Of a stretch of DNA of 64,000 bases, positions 1 through 8,267 are shown in pieces; positions within the stretch are counted from its first letter, which is position 1; each line of letters begins with the position of its first letter. Below the pieces are notes generated by a model. It worked only from the letters and a program-made list of their open reading frames with translations. It was not told where the DNA came from and did no database searches. The position numbers and the translations under genes are program-made. This DNA comes from an uncultured Ectothiorhodospiraceae bacterium (GTDB lineage: Bacteria > Pseudomonadota > Gammaproteobacteria > UBA9214). The stretch is from the NCBI GenBank assembly GCA_947259415.1, contig CAMYMI010000008.1, positions 1 through 64,000 of the forward strand. Reading direction: 5' to 3'.

Positions 1-882
1 CATGACAGATGCCGCATCGAAGTGTTCGCAGGGAATTACCAGGCAGGCCCCGACTGACAGGCACAGCAGATTGGCCAGTACCATCCCGAAGCAGTGGTAA
101 AACGGCACCGGCACGCACAGGCGGTCCTGTTCGGTGAAATGCATGGCACTGGCAGTGAACCAGGCATTATTGAGGATGTTGTGGTGCGTCAGGACAACGG
201 CCTTGGGGAAGCCGGTGGTCCCGGAGGTGTACTGGATATTGATGGCATCATCGCGGTCGAGTGAGGCGCTGATAGCATCCAGGGATGCCTGCGTGACCGA
301 TGCGGCGGCCTCCATCACCTCCGGCCAGGTCGAGAAGCCGGGATGCGGGCGCCGGGTGTTGTCGGGATCGGCCGGGTCGTAGATCACCACCCGTGACAGT
401 GCCGGCAACTCCGGGTTGCAGAGTGGTGTCGTGTCGGCCTGTGTCAGTTCCGGCACCAGCTCCACCAGCATGCTGACGTAATCGCTGCTGCGGAAGGACG
501 GGATAATGAACAGGCCCTGCACCTCGGAGCGTTGCAGTGCATAGGCCAGTTCGCGTAGCCGGTAGGCCGGGTTGATGTTGACCAGTACCGCGCCAATGCG
601 CGCCGTCGCCAGCTGTAACAACAGCCATTCGATATTATTGGTCGACCAGATGCCGATGCGGTCTCCCTTGTTGAAACCGATACCCAGCAGACCGCGCGCG
701 AGCCGGTCGATCTGCCCGGCAAGCTCGCTGTAGCTCAGGCGACGCTGCTGATGCACACAGATGATCGCCTCACGCTCAGGGAAGCGTGCGGCCACCGTCG
801 CAAAGTGCTCGTGGATGGTGGCACCCAGCAGCGGTTGCATGCCACCGCGGTGAAAATAGCTTTTAGGAGTGGCATGGTTCAT
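1..882 (-). CDS. AMP-dependent acyl-CoA synthetase, N-terminal part (cut by window edge)
   Basis: Activates a carboxylic (probably fatty) acid to an acyl-adenylate and then to acyl-CoA. Reading the minus strand from the ATG at 880-882 gives an open frame to the window edge with the adenylate-forming family's phosphate-loop motif YTSGTTGFPK, followed by HHNI and a PFYHCFGM segment typical of FadD/AcsM-like ligases. The C-terminal domain and catalytic lysine lie outside the window. It begins 31 bp after the ferredoxin oxidoreductase beta-subunit stop, so it is probably the last gene of that operon and could make or use the CoA esters of that pathway. The frame is open upstream of the ATG, so the exact start is uncertain. 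Substrate cannot be read from the sequence. Confidence 0.88.
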   Translation of the reverse strand, partial: MNHATPKSYFHRGGMQPLLGATIHEHFATVAARFPEREAIICVHQQRRLSYSELAGQIDRLARGLLGIGFNKGDRIGIWSTNNIEWLLLQLATARIGAVLVNINPAYRLRELAYALQRSEVQGLFIIPSFRSSDYVSMLVELVPELTQADTTPLCNPELPALSRVVIYDPADPDNTRRPHPGFSTWPEVMEAAASVTQASLDAISASLDRDDAINIQYTSGTTGFPKAVVLTHHNILNNAWFTASAMHFTEQDRLCVPVPFYHCFGMVLANLLCLSVGACLVIPCEHFDAASVM

Positions 883-913
883 GGCTTCATGAATAAAGTC
901 GCTGCACAGCGCC

Positions 914-1846
914 CTATCCACCCTGCAATTCAACACTGCTCCAGTAGACATCCACCTTCGCCTGCAGTTCATCCAGCAGCGTTTCATCACGCTCGGGTTC
1001 AAACAGATGGGCAAAGCGGCCCTGTTTCTTCAGGTACTCCTCTACCGGCAGTCGTTCATGCGGCACCTTGGTGTGTAGTACCCGGCCGTCACGGTATTCC
1101 TTCAACGGCCACACCCCGGTCTTGACCGCCAGCTTGCCGATGTCGACGGAGTCGCGCGGGTCATAGTCCCAGCCGGTCGGGCAGGGCGCGAGCGAAATGA
1201 TCATGCGCGGTCCCTTCAGGCTCCTGGCTGTCTCGATCTTGCGAGCCAGGTCGAGCGGCTCCGAGCCGATGACCGTGGCCACGTAGGCCGGGCGGTGCGC
1301 CGCCCAGATGGAAAACAGGTCCTTCTTGTAGCCGGCAAAACCGTGTGCACCCTTGCTGGTAGCGGTCCGGGCCGCATGCGGGGTGGCCCCCGAATACTGC
1401 TGTCCGGTATTGCCGTAGCCCTCGTTGTCATAACAGATGTAGATGAAATCCAGGTCGCGTTCCATGGCGCCCGAGGTCGCGGACAGTCCCATACCGTAGG
1501 CGGCACCATCACCGGTAAGCACCACGACCTCGAGGTCCTCTTCCGGTGGCAGCCCCTTTTTTTCGCGCAGGATATCCAGGGCATCGCGGATGCCCTGGGC
1601 GCCGGCCGGGGCCGAGGCCATGGCGGTATACAGCCACGAGCCGCGGAAGGGCGTGAACGGGTACACCGACAACAGTGTCATGCAGCCGGCCGCATTGACA
1701 AACACGGTCTTCTCGCCGAGCACATCGTAGATCTCGTGCAAGGCCTCAAGGCCCCCGCAGCCGGCACACATCGGCGTACCGGTTCCCAGCAGGTGGGTGG
1801 AGGGCAGATCCTTCATGCGCCGGAATCGGGTAGTGGTATCTGTCAT
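914..1846 (-). CDS. 2-oxoacid:ferredoxin oxidoreductase, beta (thiamine-diphosphate) subunit
   Basis: Catalytic subunit that binds thiamine diphosphate and decarboxylates a 2-oxoacid to acyl-CoA with electrons going to ferredoxin. The sequence shows the early MCAGCGG motif (cysteines expected to ligate an Fe-S cluster), AGCMTLL, the GDGAAYGMG thiamine-binding segment and CYDNEGYGNTGQQ, as in PorB-type subunits. The length, 310 aa from the ATG at 1846, is normal for the family. The open frame extends further upstream, but that part overlaps the alpha gene, so 1846 is preferred although its ribosome site is weak. Fourth gene of a minus-strand cluster: dehydrogenase, gamma-delta, alpha, beta. 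Pyruvate is the closest-looking substrate, but branched-chain or aryl 2-oxoacids are not excluded. Confidence 0.9.
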   Translation of the reverse strand: MTDTTTRFRRMKDLPSTHLLGTGTPMCAGCGGLEALHEIYDVLGEKTVFVNAAGCMTLLSVYPFTPFRGSWLYTAMASAPAGAQGIRDALDILREKKGLPPEEDLEVVVLTGDGAAYGMGLSATSGAMERDLDFIYICYDNEGYGNTGQQYSGATPHAARTATSKGAHGFAGYKKDLFSIWAAHRPAYVATVIGSEPLDLARKIETARSLKGPRMIISLAPCPTGWDYDPRDSVDIGKLAVKTGVWPLKEYRDGRVLHTKVPHERLPVEEYLKKQGRFAHLFEPERDETLLDELQAKVDVYWSSVELQGG

Positions 1847-1898
1847 CGAGTCGTTCCCGGTAAATCCATCTGAGACAAGGGCTGTCTTTCTGGTCTGA

Positions 1899-3146
1899 TC
1901 ATGTTGTTTTTCCCAGTTCCTTGCGCTCGACATGCGCAACGGCCTGTAATTTTCTGATTTCCAGTAATTCATCCCGGGTGTAAAGCAAGCGCGGTAGTGG
2001 CGCGCGGCCCGCACTCACGGCATCGCGCAGGACCCGGGCGATTTCGAAAAACTCTTCCGCAGTGATGTCGCGGCCACCGAGGCCGCCGATAAAACTTGCC
2101 AGCACCGGGGGTGCATCGGGGTGTCCGTACAAGGCCGCGGCCAGTTCGGTATGCAGTACACCGCCCTTGCCCATGGACAGGTTCTGGTCGATGACGGCCA
2201 CGCCCCGCTTGCCTGCCAGCAGTTGCTGCAGCAGTGGCTCCGGGAACGGCCGCAGCAGGTGCGGCTGGACCAGGCCGATCGACCAGCCGGCCTCGCGCAG
2301 CTGATCCACGGCCGCGCGCGCCTTGGTGGCAAACGAACCCAGCATAACAAACACAAGCTCCGCATCCTCGGCGTGGTAGGCATCCACGGCCGGGTAATCG
2401 CGGCCGAAGGTTTCGCGAAATTCCGCGCGGATTTCGTCGTAGACCGACAGGGCATTCTGCGCGGCCAGGTGGAGTTCGTATCGGAAATAGGAATAGGGCG
2501 CGCCGCCGAGCACCGCCACCGCCTGGCTTTCGGGGGCACTCGCGCGGAAGTGGATCGACGCCGGGTTGAACGGCCCGACGAAGGCTGTAGTCTCTTGTGG
2601 GTCGGGAATTATCACCGGCTCGCGCGTAAAGGAAAGATAAAAGCCGTCGAGGTTCACAATAACCGGCAGGCGCACGCGTTCATCCTCGGCCAGGCGGTAC
2701 GCGATCAGGGTATTGTCCAGCACCTCCTGGCAGGTCGCGCAGTGCAGCTGCAGGAAGCCGCAATCACGTGCCGCCATGACATCGTTGTGATCGGCCTCCA
2801 GCGTGATCGGTGCCGACAGCCCGCGGGAGACATTTACCAGCACGAACGGCGTGCGCCAGCCGGCAACCGTGTAGAGCATCTCCATCGCATACAACAGTCC
2901 CTGGCTGGAAGTCGCGCTGAACACCCGCACCCCGGTGGCCGCGGCCCCGCCGGCGGCGGTGATCATGGAATGTTCCGATTCCAGCGTCACCAGGCGGCTG
3001 TCCATTTGTCCGGTGTCGATCCACTGGGCGAGGGTCTCGATGATCTCGGTCTGCGGCGTGATGGGGAAGGCGGGGATGTAATCCGCGTGGGCCAGGCGCG
3101 CACCCCAGGCGGCCGCGCCGTTACCGGTCAGCAGGGTACGGCTCAT
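1899..3146 (-). CDS. 2-oxoacid:ferredoxin oxidoreductase, alpha subunit
   Basis: Pyrimidine-binding subunit of a PorA-type enzyme. The 415-aa product opens with GNGAAAWGARLA and the PAFPITPQTEIIE motif characteristic of alpha subunits, then LESEHSMITAAGGAAATGVR, SSQGLLYAMEM and a C-terminal transketolase-like half (GSFATKARAAVDQLREAG). The ATG at 3144-3146 overlaps the stop of the upstream gamma-delta gene as ATGA, showing translational coupling. A longer upstream frame exists but lies inside the preceding gene. Together with the beta and gamma-delta genes it forms the complete cytoplasmic complex feeding low-potential electrons to ferredoxin. Confidence 0.9.
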   Translation of the reverse strand: MSRTLLTGNGAAAWGARLAHADYIPAFPITPQTEIIETLAQWIDTGQMDSRLVTLESEHSMITAAGGAAATGVRVFSATSSQGLLYAMEMLYTVAGWRTPFVLVNVSRGLSAPITLEADHNDVMAARDCGFLQLHCATCQEVLDNTLIAYRLAEDERVRLPVIVNLDGFYLSFTREPVIIPDPQETTAFVGPFNPASIHFRASAPESQAVAVLGGAPYSYFRYELHLAAQNALSVYDEIRAEFRETFGRDYPAVDAYHAEDAELVFVMLGSFATKARAAVDQLREAGWSIGLVQPHLLRPFPEPLLQQLLAGKRGVAVIDQNLSMGKGGVLHTELAAALYGHPDAPPVLASFIGGLGGRDITAEEFFEIARVLRDAVSAGRAPLPRLLYTRDELLEIRKLQAVAHVERKELGKTT

Positions 3147-4096
3147 GGCGGGTCTCCCGTGGTGCCGGCCAGCTGCGACTCCTCCGCCTGGGCCTGGTGC
3201 TCGGGGATCGCCGCGATGGCGTGCGGGGGACACTGCGCAACGCACACCATACAGCCCTTGCAATGGTCGTAGTCAATCTGCGGCTGGCCGTCCGCGCTGA
3301 CGGCGATGGCGCCGTCCGGGCAGAAGGTGCTGCACACCCACCAGCAACGATTGCAGCGGCTGTAATCAATCACCGGTCGCAGGGTGCGCCACAGACCGGT
3401 GCGTACCTCGATGCTGTTGGCGGCGGCATAGATCGTCGGTGCCGAGATGCGCGCCGTCTCTAATGGCAGGTCGGCCCAGTCGGGGCGCTCGTAATCCTGC
3501 GCATGCGGTGCAGCGCCTTCGCTTGCCAGGCCATGATGCGGTGCCACGAGTTCATAGGCGGCGAGCGCATTCTCCAGGTTCCGTTCGACGACGGCACTGC
3601 CAAGACCGCCGAGTTCTGTTTCAATCGCATGGATCAGGGCCTGCTGCGGTATCACGCCGATCAGTTGGGCAGCGGCCCCGGCACAGGTTGCACCGATGTA
3701 GGGCAAATCGGCGCGGTCCTCGACCTCGGCCGCAACCGGCAGGGTGATAATCGGGCCGCTGATGTTGAGCCGGTGCTGCCAGACATCGGCTGCCTCGGTG
3801 CTGTTGATGAGCAGTACGGTGCACGCGCTGACACCAGCCAGTACCCCGGATGCCGGTACCGGTACCAGGGTGTCATCGGCAACAATCACCAGATCGGGGT
3901 GCTGGATAATGCCGCGTTCATTAATCGGTTCGCGGGCCGCGCGTACATAGGCGAAGATCGGCGCACCGCGTCGTTCAGCCCCGTAGCGTGGTGCGTCCTG
4001 CACCTCGTAGCCGGCCTCGAAAAAAGCGCTGCCGAGGATACGGCTGGCCGTCTTCATGCCCTGGCCCCCGCGCCCATGAAAACGAATCCGGTACAT
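3143..4096 (-). CDS. 2-oxoacid:ferredoxin oxidoreductase, fused gamma and delta (ferredoxin) subunits
   Basis: A 317-aa fusion. Residues about 1-190 are a gamma domain (RFHGRGGQGMKTASRIL, YGAERRGAPIFAYVR). Residues about 240-300 are a bacterial-type two-cluster ferredoxin: CNRCWWVC..FCPDG followed by CKGCMVCVAQCP, giving eight cysteines for two [4Fe-4S] clusters that pass electrons out of the enzyme. In many organisms gamma and delta are separate genes. An AGGAGG ribosome site lies five bases before the ATG at 4096, and the stop overlaps the alpha start. Gene order gamma-delta, alpha, beta matches known Por operons. Confidence 0.9.
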   Translation of the reverse strand: MYRIRFHGRGGQGMKTASRILGSAFFEAGYEVQDAPRYGAERRGAPIFAYVRAAREPINERGIIQHPDLVIVADDTLVPVPASGVLAGVSACTVLLINSTEAADVWQHRLNISGPIITLPVAAEVEDRADLPYIGATCAGAAAQLIGVIPQQALIHAIETELGGLGSAVVERNLENALAAYELVAPHHGLASEGAAPHAQDYERPDWADLPLETARISAPTIYAAANSIEVRTGLWRTLRPVIDYSRCNRCWWVCSTFCPDGAIAVSADGQPQIDYDHCKGCMVCVAQCPPHAIAAIPEHQAQAEESQLAGTTGDPP

Positions 4097-4189
4097 TCAG
4101 GCCTCCTGTTGAAGGTCTCCTGCTCAGGCAGGGCGCACAGCGCACCCTGCAGTCCGTGTCAGCTGTTGATTGGCGTCCATAACCCGGCC

Positions 4190-5323
4190 TCAGGTGTAAT
4201 CCGGCGCGGTGGAAAAGAGCGGGTAGCGCCGGAAGCTCATGGCGCGCCGGATCCGCTCCTCGGCCATTTCCATGGCCGCCTGGCGTGGCAGGATCTGCCG
4301 GTCCTTCGATGCCTCCAGCACCATCTCGGTATTACGGCGCAGTTTCTCCTCGATGGTCTGCAGCGCCGCTGCCTGGGTGGAGCCGTGATACTCCATCGCT
4401 GCACAGATGACACCGCCGGCATTGGCAATGAAGTCCGGTACACACAATACGCCCTTCTCGTGGAGGATGCGTTCCGCAGCATGAGTGAAAGGGATGTTCG
4501 CGCCCTCGACAACGAGCCGGCTCCTGAGACGGTCCACGTTGTCCTCGTTGACAACGTCGGGCCGCGCCGCCGGTATCCAGATATCGCATTCGATAGCCAC
4601 CACCTCATCACGGTCCAGTTGCATACCGTCGGTGTAATCAGAGACACTCTTGCCTGCATCCTTCAGGTCAAGCAGGGCGTCCACATCCAGCCCGCCGGGA
4701 TTGTGGATGGCGCCGGCGGAATCCGCCACGCCCACCAGGATCGCACCCTTGTCGGTGAGAAACCGCGTGACATGCTTGCCGACCGCACCGAAGCCCTGTA
4801 CCACCAGCCGTGCGCCATCCAGCTTGAAGTCGCAGTAGCGCAAGGCCACATCGACGGCGTGGCTGAGTCCCCAGCCGGTGGCGCCGATCTCGTCGAGTGG
4901 GATGCCGCCGATCTCGCGCGGCAAGGCCACCACGCGGCTGACCTCGTCACGTATCCAGGCCATGCATTCCTCGTCGGTACCCATGTCCGGCGCAAAGATG
5001 TATTCCTGTTCGCCGCGCAGCAGCTGGGCCAGTGCCCGGATCAATTTCTCCTTGCGGTCCCCGGGCATCTTCGGGTCACCGTAGAGGACGATCTTGCCGC
5101 CGCCGTGTGGCAGGCCTGCCGCCGCATTCTTGAAGGTCATCGCGCGTGCAAGACGCAAGCATTCCGGGGTTGATACATCCTCGGCCATGCGTATCCCGCC
5201 AATCGAGGGCCCCTTGGCGACATTGTCGATCACCAGTACCGCCTTCAATCCGACCGAGGGTTCATGTGCATGGATGACCTTGGCCGGCCCCAGATCATCG
5301 GCATACGAAAAGATATCTTCCAT
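4190..5323 (-). CDS. Glu/Leu/Phe/Val dehydrogenase family protein
   Basis: NAD(P)-dependent oxidative deaminase or reductive aminase of an amino acid and its 2-oxoacid. The 377-aa protein has the substrate domain signature KNAAAGLPHGGGK (residues about 67-79), APDMGTDEECM, the Rossmann motif VVQGFGAVGKH near residue 180 and IANAGGVICAAMEY near the C-terminus. Length lies between leucine dehydrogenase and glutamate dehydrogenase, and the sequence alone does not settle the amino acid. It starts 93 bp upstream of the oxidoreductase genes, so one reading is amino acid to 2-oxoacid to acyl-CoA. A GGGAGA ribosome site precedes the ATG. Confidence 0.88.
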   Translation of the reverse strand: MEDIFSYADDLGPAKVIHAHEPSVGLKAVLVIDNVAKGPSIGGIRMAEDVSTPECLRLARAMTFKNAAAGLPHGGGKIVLYGDPKMPGDRKEKLIRALAQLLRGEQEYIFAPDMGTDEECMAWIRDEVSRVVALPREIGGIPLDEIGATGWGLSHAVDVALRYCDFKLDGARLVVQGFGAVGKHVTRFLTDKGAILVGVADSAGAIHNPGGLDVDALLDLKDAGKSVSDYTDGMQLDRDEVVAIECDIWIPAARPDVVNEDNVDRLRSRLVVEGANIPFTHAAERILHEKGVLCVPDFIANAGGVICAAMEYHGSTQAAALQTIEEKLRRNTEMVLEASKDRQILPRQAAMEMAEERIRRAMSFRRYPLFSTAPDYT

Positions 5324-5350
5324 CGCTCATTCTCCCGGCTATCCGTTCCG

Positions 5351-5362
5351 ATGAACGTTCAT
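5351..5362. promoter_or_regulatory. 12-bp perfect palindrome, possible operator
   Basis: ATGAACGTTCAT is a perfect palindrome 28 bp upstream of the dehydrogenase start at 5323, in the divergent intergenic region shared with the gene at 5458. It is the size of a dimeric repressor site. No regulator gene is adjacent, so the assignment is positional only. Confidence 0.35.
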
Positions 5363-5457
5363 GACCACAACAAAAGCTGTATAAAACACGCCTGCCGTCA
5401 TGCCCTGTCCCTGATTTAAGTATAGATACGATTGGGGGGGCACAGGGGGTTGGATCA

Positions 5458-6348
5458 ATGCCTGGCCGAATTGCACATGGAAAGATCCGCTCCTTGTGCA
5501 AATATATAAGTATGAGGGTACAAAACAAGCCGGGGTATACGGGCATGCCGGGTAAGCCGCAGACAGTAGTGCAGCCGCTGTGGTCGGTCCACAAGGGGCA
5601 CAAGCCGTTGTTTGCAACGGCCCTGCATTGCGGCCATGAGCTGCGGCAAGAGCTTCAAAGGCTGCTGCTCCTGGACGAGGCCACTCAACTGCGTGAAGAG
5701 GACCCCTACACCGATTACCTTGCGACAGTCGCGTCGACCCGAATCCTTCCCCGGCGGTCGCGCTTCGAGGTTGACCTGAACCGGGCCCGCGGCGAGGCGG
5801 TTTATCTGCGTCCGGAAGATGCCTGGGGGCTGGAGTTGTGGCGCGAGCCGCCCGATGAGGAAGTGATCGAACACTCGCTGGAAGAATACGACGCCTTCTA
5901 CGCCGAAGCGAAGCAGCTGCTCGATGAACTGGAATTTCACTACGGACGGTTTGTTATCTTCGATCTGCACAGTTACAACTATCGCCGCGGCGGTCCGGAT
6001 GCCCCGCCCGAGGACCCGGCAACGCACCCCGATGTCAACGTGGGAACGGGCACCCTGGACCGGACGCGCTGGGCCCCCCTGATCGACCGCTTCATTGCCG
6101 ACCTGTCCCGCTTTGATTTTCTCGGCCATCACCTCGATGTGCGTGAAAACGTCAAGTTCAGGGGTCGCCAGTTTGCCGCCTGGGTGCATGGCAACTATCC
6201 CGAGACCGGCTGTGTGCTGTCTCTGGAGTTCAAGAAATTTTTCATGGATGAATGGAGTGGCGAGGTGGATGTCGAACAACTGCAGGCGCTACATGAGGCG
6301 CTGGTTTCGACGCTGCCGGGTATCGCCGAAGAGATGGAGCGACTATGA
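5458..6348 (+). CDS. N-formylglutamate amidohydrolase-like protein
   Basis: Zinc amidohydrolase of the FGase family. Visible motifs are FATALHCGHELR, EEDPYTDYLA, VDLNRARGEA and VIFDLHSYNYRRGG, which carry the conserved H, E, R and H residues. The protein is 296 aa from the ATG at 5458 (AGGGGG eight bases before it). In-frame ATGs at 5512 and 5545 are alternatives, and conserved sequence begins only after about residue 40. It is the first gene of a coupled operon (ATGA overlap with the next gene) with a zinc-peptidase-like protein and an ATP-grasp ligase, so it more likely acts on a peptide-like product of that pathway than in histidine breakdown, since no hut genes are nearby (inference). Confidence 0.82.
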   Translation: MPGRIAHGKIRSLCKYISMRVQNKPGYTGMPGKPQTVVQPLWSVHKGHKPLFATALHCGHELRQELQRLLLLDEATQLREEDPYTDYLATVASTRILPRRSRFEVDLNRARGEAVYLRPEDAWGLELWREPPDEEVIEHSLEEYDAFYAEAKQLLDELEFHYGRFVIFDLHSYNYRRGGPDAPPEDPATHPDVNVGTGTLDRTRWAPLIDRFIADLSRFDFLGHHLDVRENVKFRGRQFAAWVHGNYPETGCVLSLEFKKFFMDEWSGEVDVEQLQALHEALVSTLPGIAEEMERL

Positions 6349-8267
6349 CCATGGTGCAGTCACTAAACAAGGGTGCGATCCCTGCGGACACCATTGACGC
6401 CATCGCGCAGCGCCTGGACGCGAATGCTCCCGTACGCAGCAAGCTGCCGGCATGGGGGCGGGTGCATATTGATCGGCCATTGCCCTTTCTGTGTGTGTAT
6501 CGCCGGCCGGCCGGGCGCGCGGACCCGGGTACGGAATCGTTACTGCTGGGCGAAGCCGCCTACATCCTGGCGCTTGAGGCTACTGAGCAGAAACCCGGGC
6601 TGGAGCGTTTGATCGGACAGATCGCCCAGGCCCGGATGGCGGATTTCGGTGCCTTCCTGATACTGGAGCTGTGGTCCGCCGTGGATGCCGGTGCAACGGC
6701 GCTGCCAGCGGATACTCCCGGAGCGCCGGCCTTCCGTATCGTGGCCAGCCGGCATCATGCGCCCGCGAACTACCTCGAGGCACTGGAGGACGCCTTGCTG
6801 GGCATCTGCCTGAACGGTTTGCCGGCGCGCGTGACCCTGGATTATCGCGACCAGGTGGGTCCTCCCGGACAGGCGCCATTGCGCCTGCCAGTGGATGCCG
6901 GCGAGGGTGGCCTGTCACTGATCGGGCTCGAGGTGCAGCCCGGTTACCGGGATCCCGACAGCGGTGCCTTATTACCCTTTCGGTTGCGCCGGCTGCGCCA
7001 TGCAATGGCACATGCCCTGAAACAGAGTTTCTATGCCTTCGCTCGCCGCTATACGACCCAGCGACCGGCCCACTACCATGAACTTGGCCGGCATGCCATG
7101 ACCCGGGCGGTATGGGAGACGGACGCACAGCTCAATGGGATCAGCAAACAGTTCGATATCCTATTGCATGTCACACCGGTCAACGCCCCGGCGGCCTGGG
7201 CGGAATTCCAGCGCAGGGGCTGCCAGGGCGAGCCGGAGTTCAATTACCGCCCGCGCCCGGTGGAGCCGGACCTGTTGAAGCGCCGGCTGTATCAAATACC
7301 CATCGAGGAAATCGAGGACCCGACACTGGCGCAGATCTTTACCGCCAAGCGTGATGAACTGGACCGGCAGATCACCCTTATCGCCGATCGCAACACGCCG
7401 CGTTTTCTGCACGGCAGCCAGCAGATCTACGGGGCGGTGGAAGACGGGTTGCTGCAGCTCGCCCACCAGCTGGTGGAACAGATTCCACCGCCGGCATCCC
7501 CGGGGACAGGGACGCAGATACTCGATGCCGAGGCCCTGGCCGCGCGTGCCGGTGAAGAACTGGCCTGGTATCGACAGGCCATGCCGGACCTGCCTGCCCA
7601 GGTAGAACTGCGGGACGATGTGCCGGGTATCATGGTGTCCCGCGGGCACTTCCTCGTCGGGCGTGATGCGCGGATTGCGGTTGACCGGCTGAACGCCATA
7701 CTGGCGCATGAACTGGGCACACACATCGTGACCTATTATAACGGGCGCAGTCAGCCATTCAGGCAGCTCTATGCCGGACTGGCCAATTACGAGGTCTTGC
7801 AGGAAGGCCTGGCGGTGCTGGCGGAATACCTGGTCGGCGAAATGAGCGCCGCCCGCCTGCGGCTGCTGGCCGGGAGGGTCCTGGCGGTTTCCTGTCTGAC
7901 CACTGGCGCGGATTTTGTCGCTACCTTCAGGGAGCTGACCCGGCGCCACGCCTTTGACCAGGACGTGGCATTTTCCATCGCCATGCGGGTGTATCGTGGT
8001 GGCGGTTATACCAAGGATGCTGTCTATCTGCGTGGCCTTGCCCAGTTGCTCGATTACCTCGGCAAGGGTGGTGACATCGACCTGCTGCTGCTGGGCAAGG
8101 TGAACCTGGAGCATGCCCACCTGGTCGAGGAGCTGCGTTGGCGCAAGGTGCTGAAGCCGGGCCCGTTGCGGCCGCGCCATCTGGAGTCCCCGGAGGCCAT
8201 GCAGCGGCTCGAGCACATCCGGCAGGGGATGACGATCAGCCGGCTGGCGGAGGAGTGTGCACGATGA
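6345..8267 (+). CDS. QEGLA-motif (DUF1704) zinc-peptidase-like protein
   Basis: A 640-aa member of the family called flavohemoglobin expression-modulating QEGLA-motif protein (TIGR02421/DUF1704). It contains the HELGTH zinc-binding motif around residue 456 followed by YEVLQEGLAVLAEYLVG, the QEGLA motif that gives the family its name. HELGTH plus a downstream glutamate is the layout of a gluzincin-like metallopeptidase, though a biochemical activity has not been fixed for the family to my knowledge. Both ends overlap the flanking genes by ATGA, so the three are translated together. Cytoplasmic: no signal peptide. Confidence 0.85.
   Translation: MTMVQSLNKGAIPADTIDAIAQRLDANAPVRSKLPAWGRVHIDRPLPFLCVYRRPAGRADPGTESLLLGEAAYILALEATEQKPGLERLIGQIAQARMADFGAFLILELWSAVDAGATALPADTPGAPAFRIVASRHHAPANYLEALEDALLGICLNGLPARVTLDYRDQVGPPGQAPLRLPVDAGEGGLSLIGLEVQPGYRDPDSGALLPFRLRRLRHAMAHALKQSFYAFARRYTTQRPAHYHELGRHAMTRAVWETDAQLNGISKQFDILLHVTPVNAPAAWAEFQRRGCQGEPEFNYRPRPVEPDLLKRRLYQIPIEEIEDPTLAQIFTAKRDELDRQITLIADRNTPRFLHGSQQIYGAVEDGLLQLAHQLVEQIPPPASPGTGTQILDAEALAARAGEELAWYRQAMPDLPAQVELRDDVPGIMVSRGHFLVGRDARIAVDRLNAILAHELGTHIVTYYNGRSQPFRQLYAGLANYEVLQEGLAVLAEYLVGEMSAARLRLLAGRVLAVSCLTTGADFVATFRELTRRHAFDQDVAFSIAMRVYRGGGYTKDAVYLRGLAQLLDYLGKGGDIDLLLLGKVNLEHAHLVEELRWRKVLKPGPLRPRHLESPEAMQRLEHIRQGMTISRLAEECAR

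Noticed and set aside
3503-5173. Long plus-strand open frame of 556 codons opposite the oxidoreductase and dehydrogenase genes
   Set aside because: It is the antisense shadow of two high-GC genes with clear family motifs on the minus strand; its own translation has no recognisable domain.
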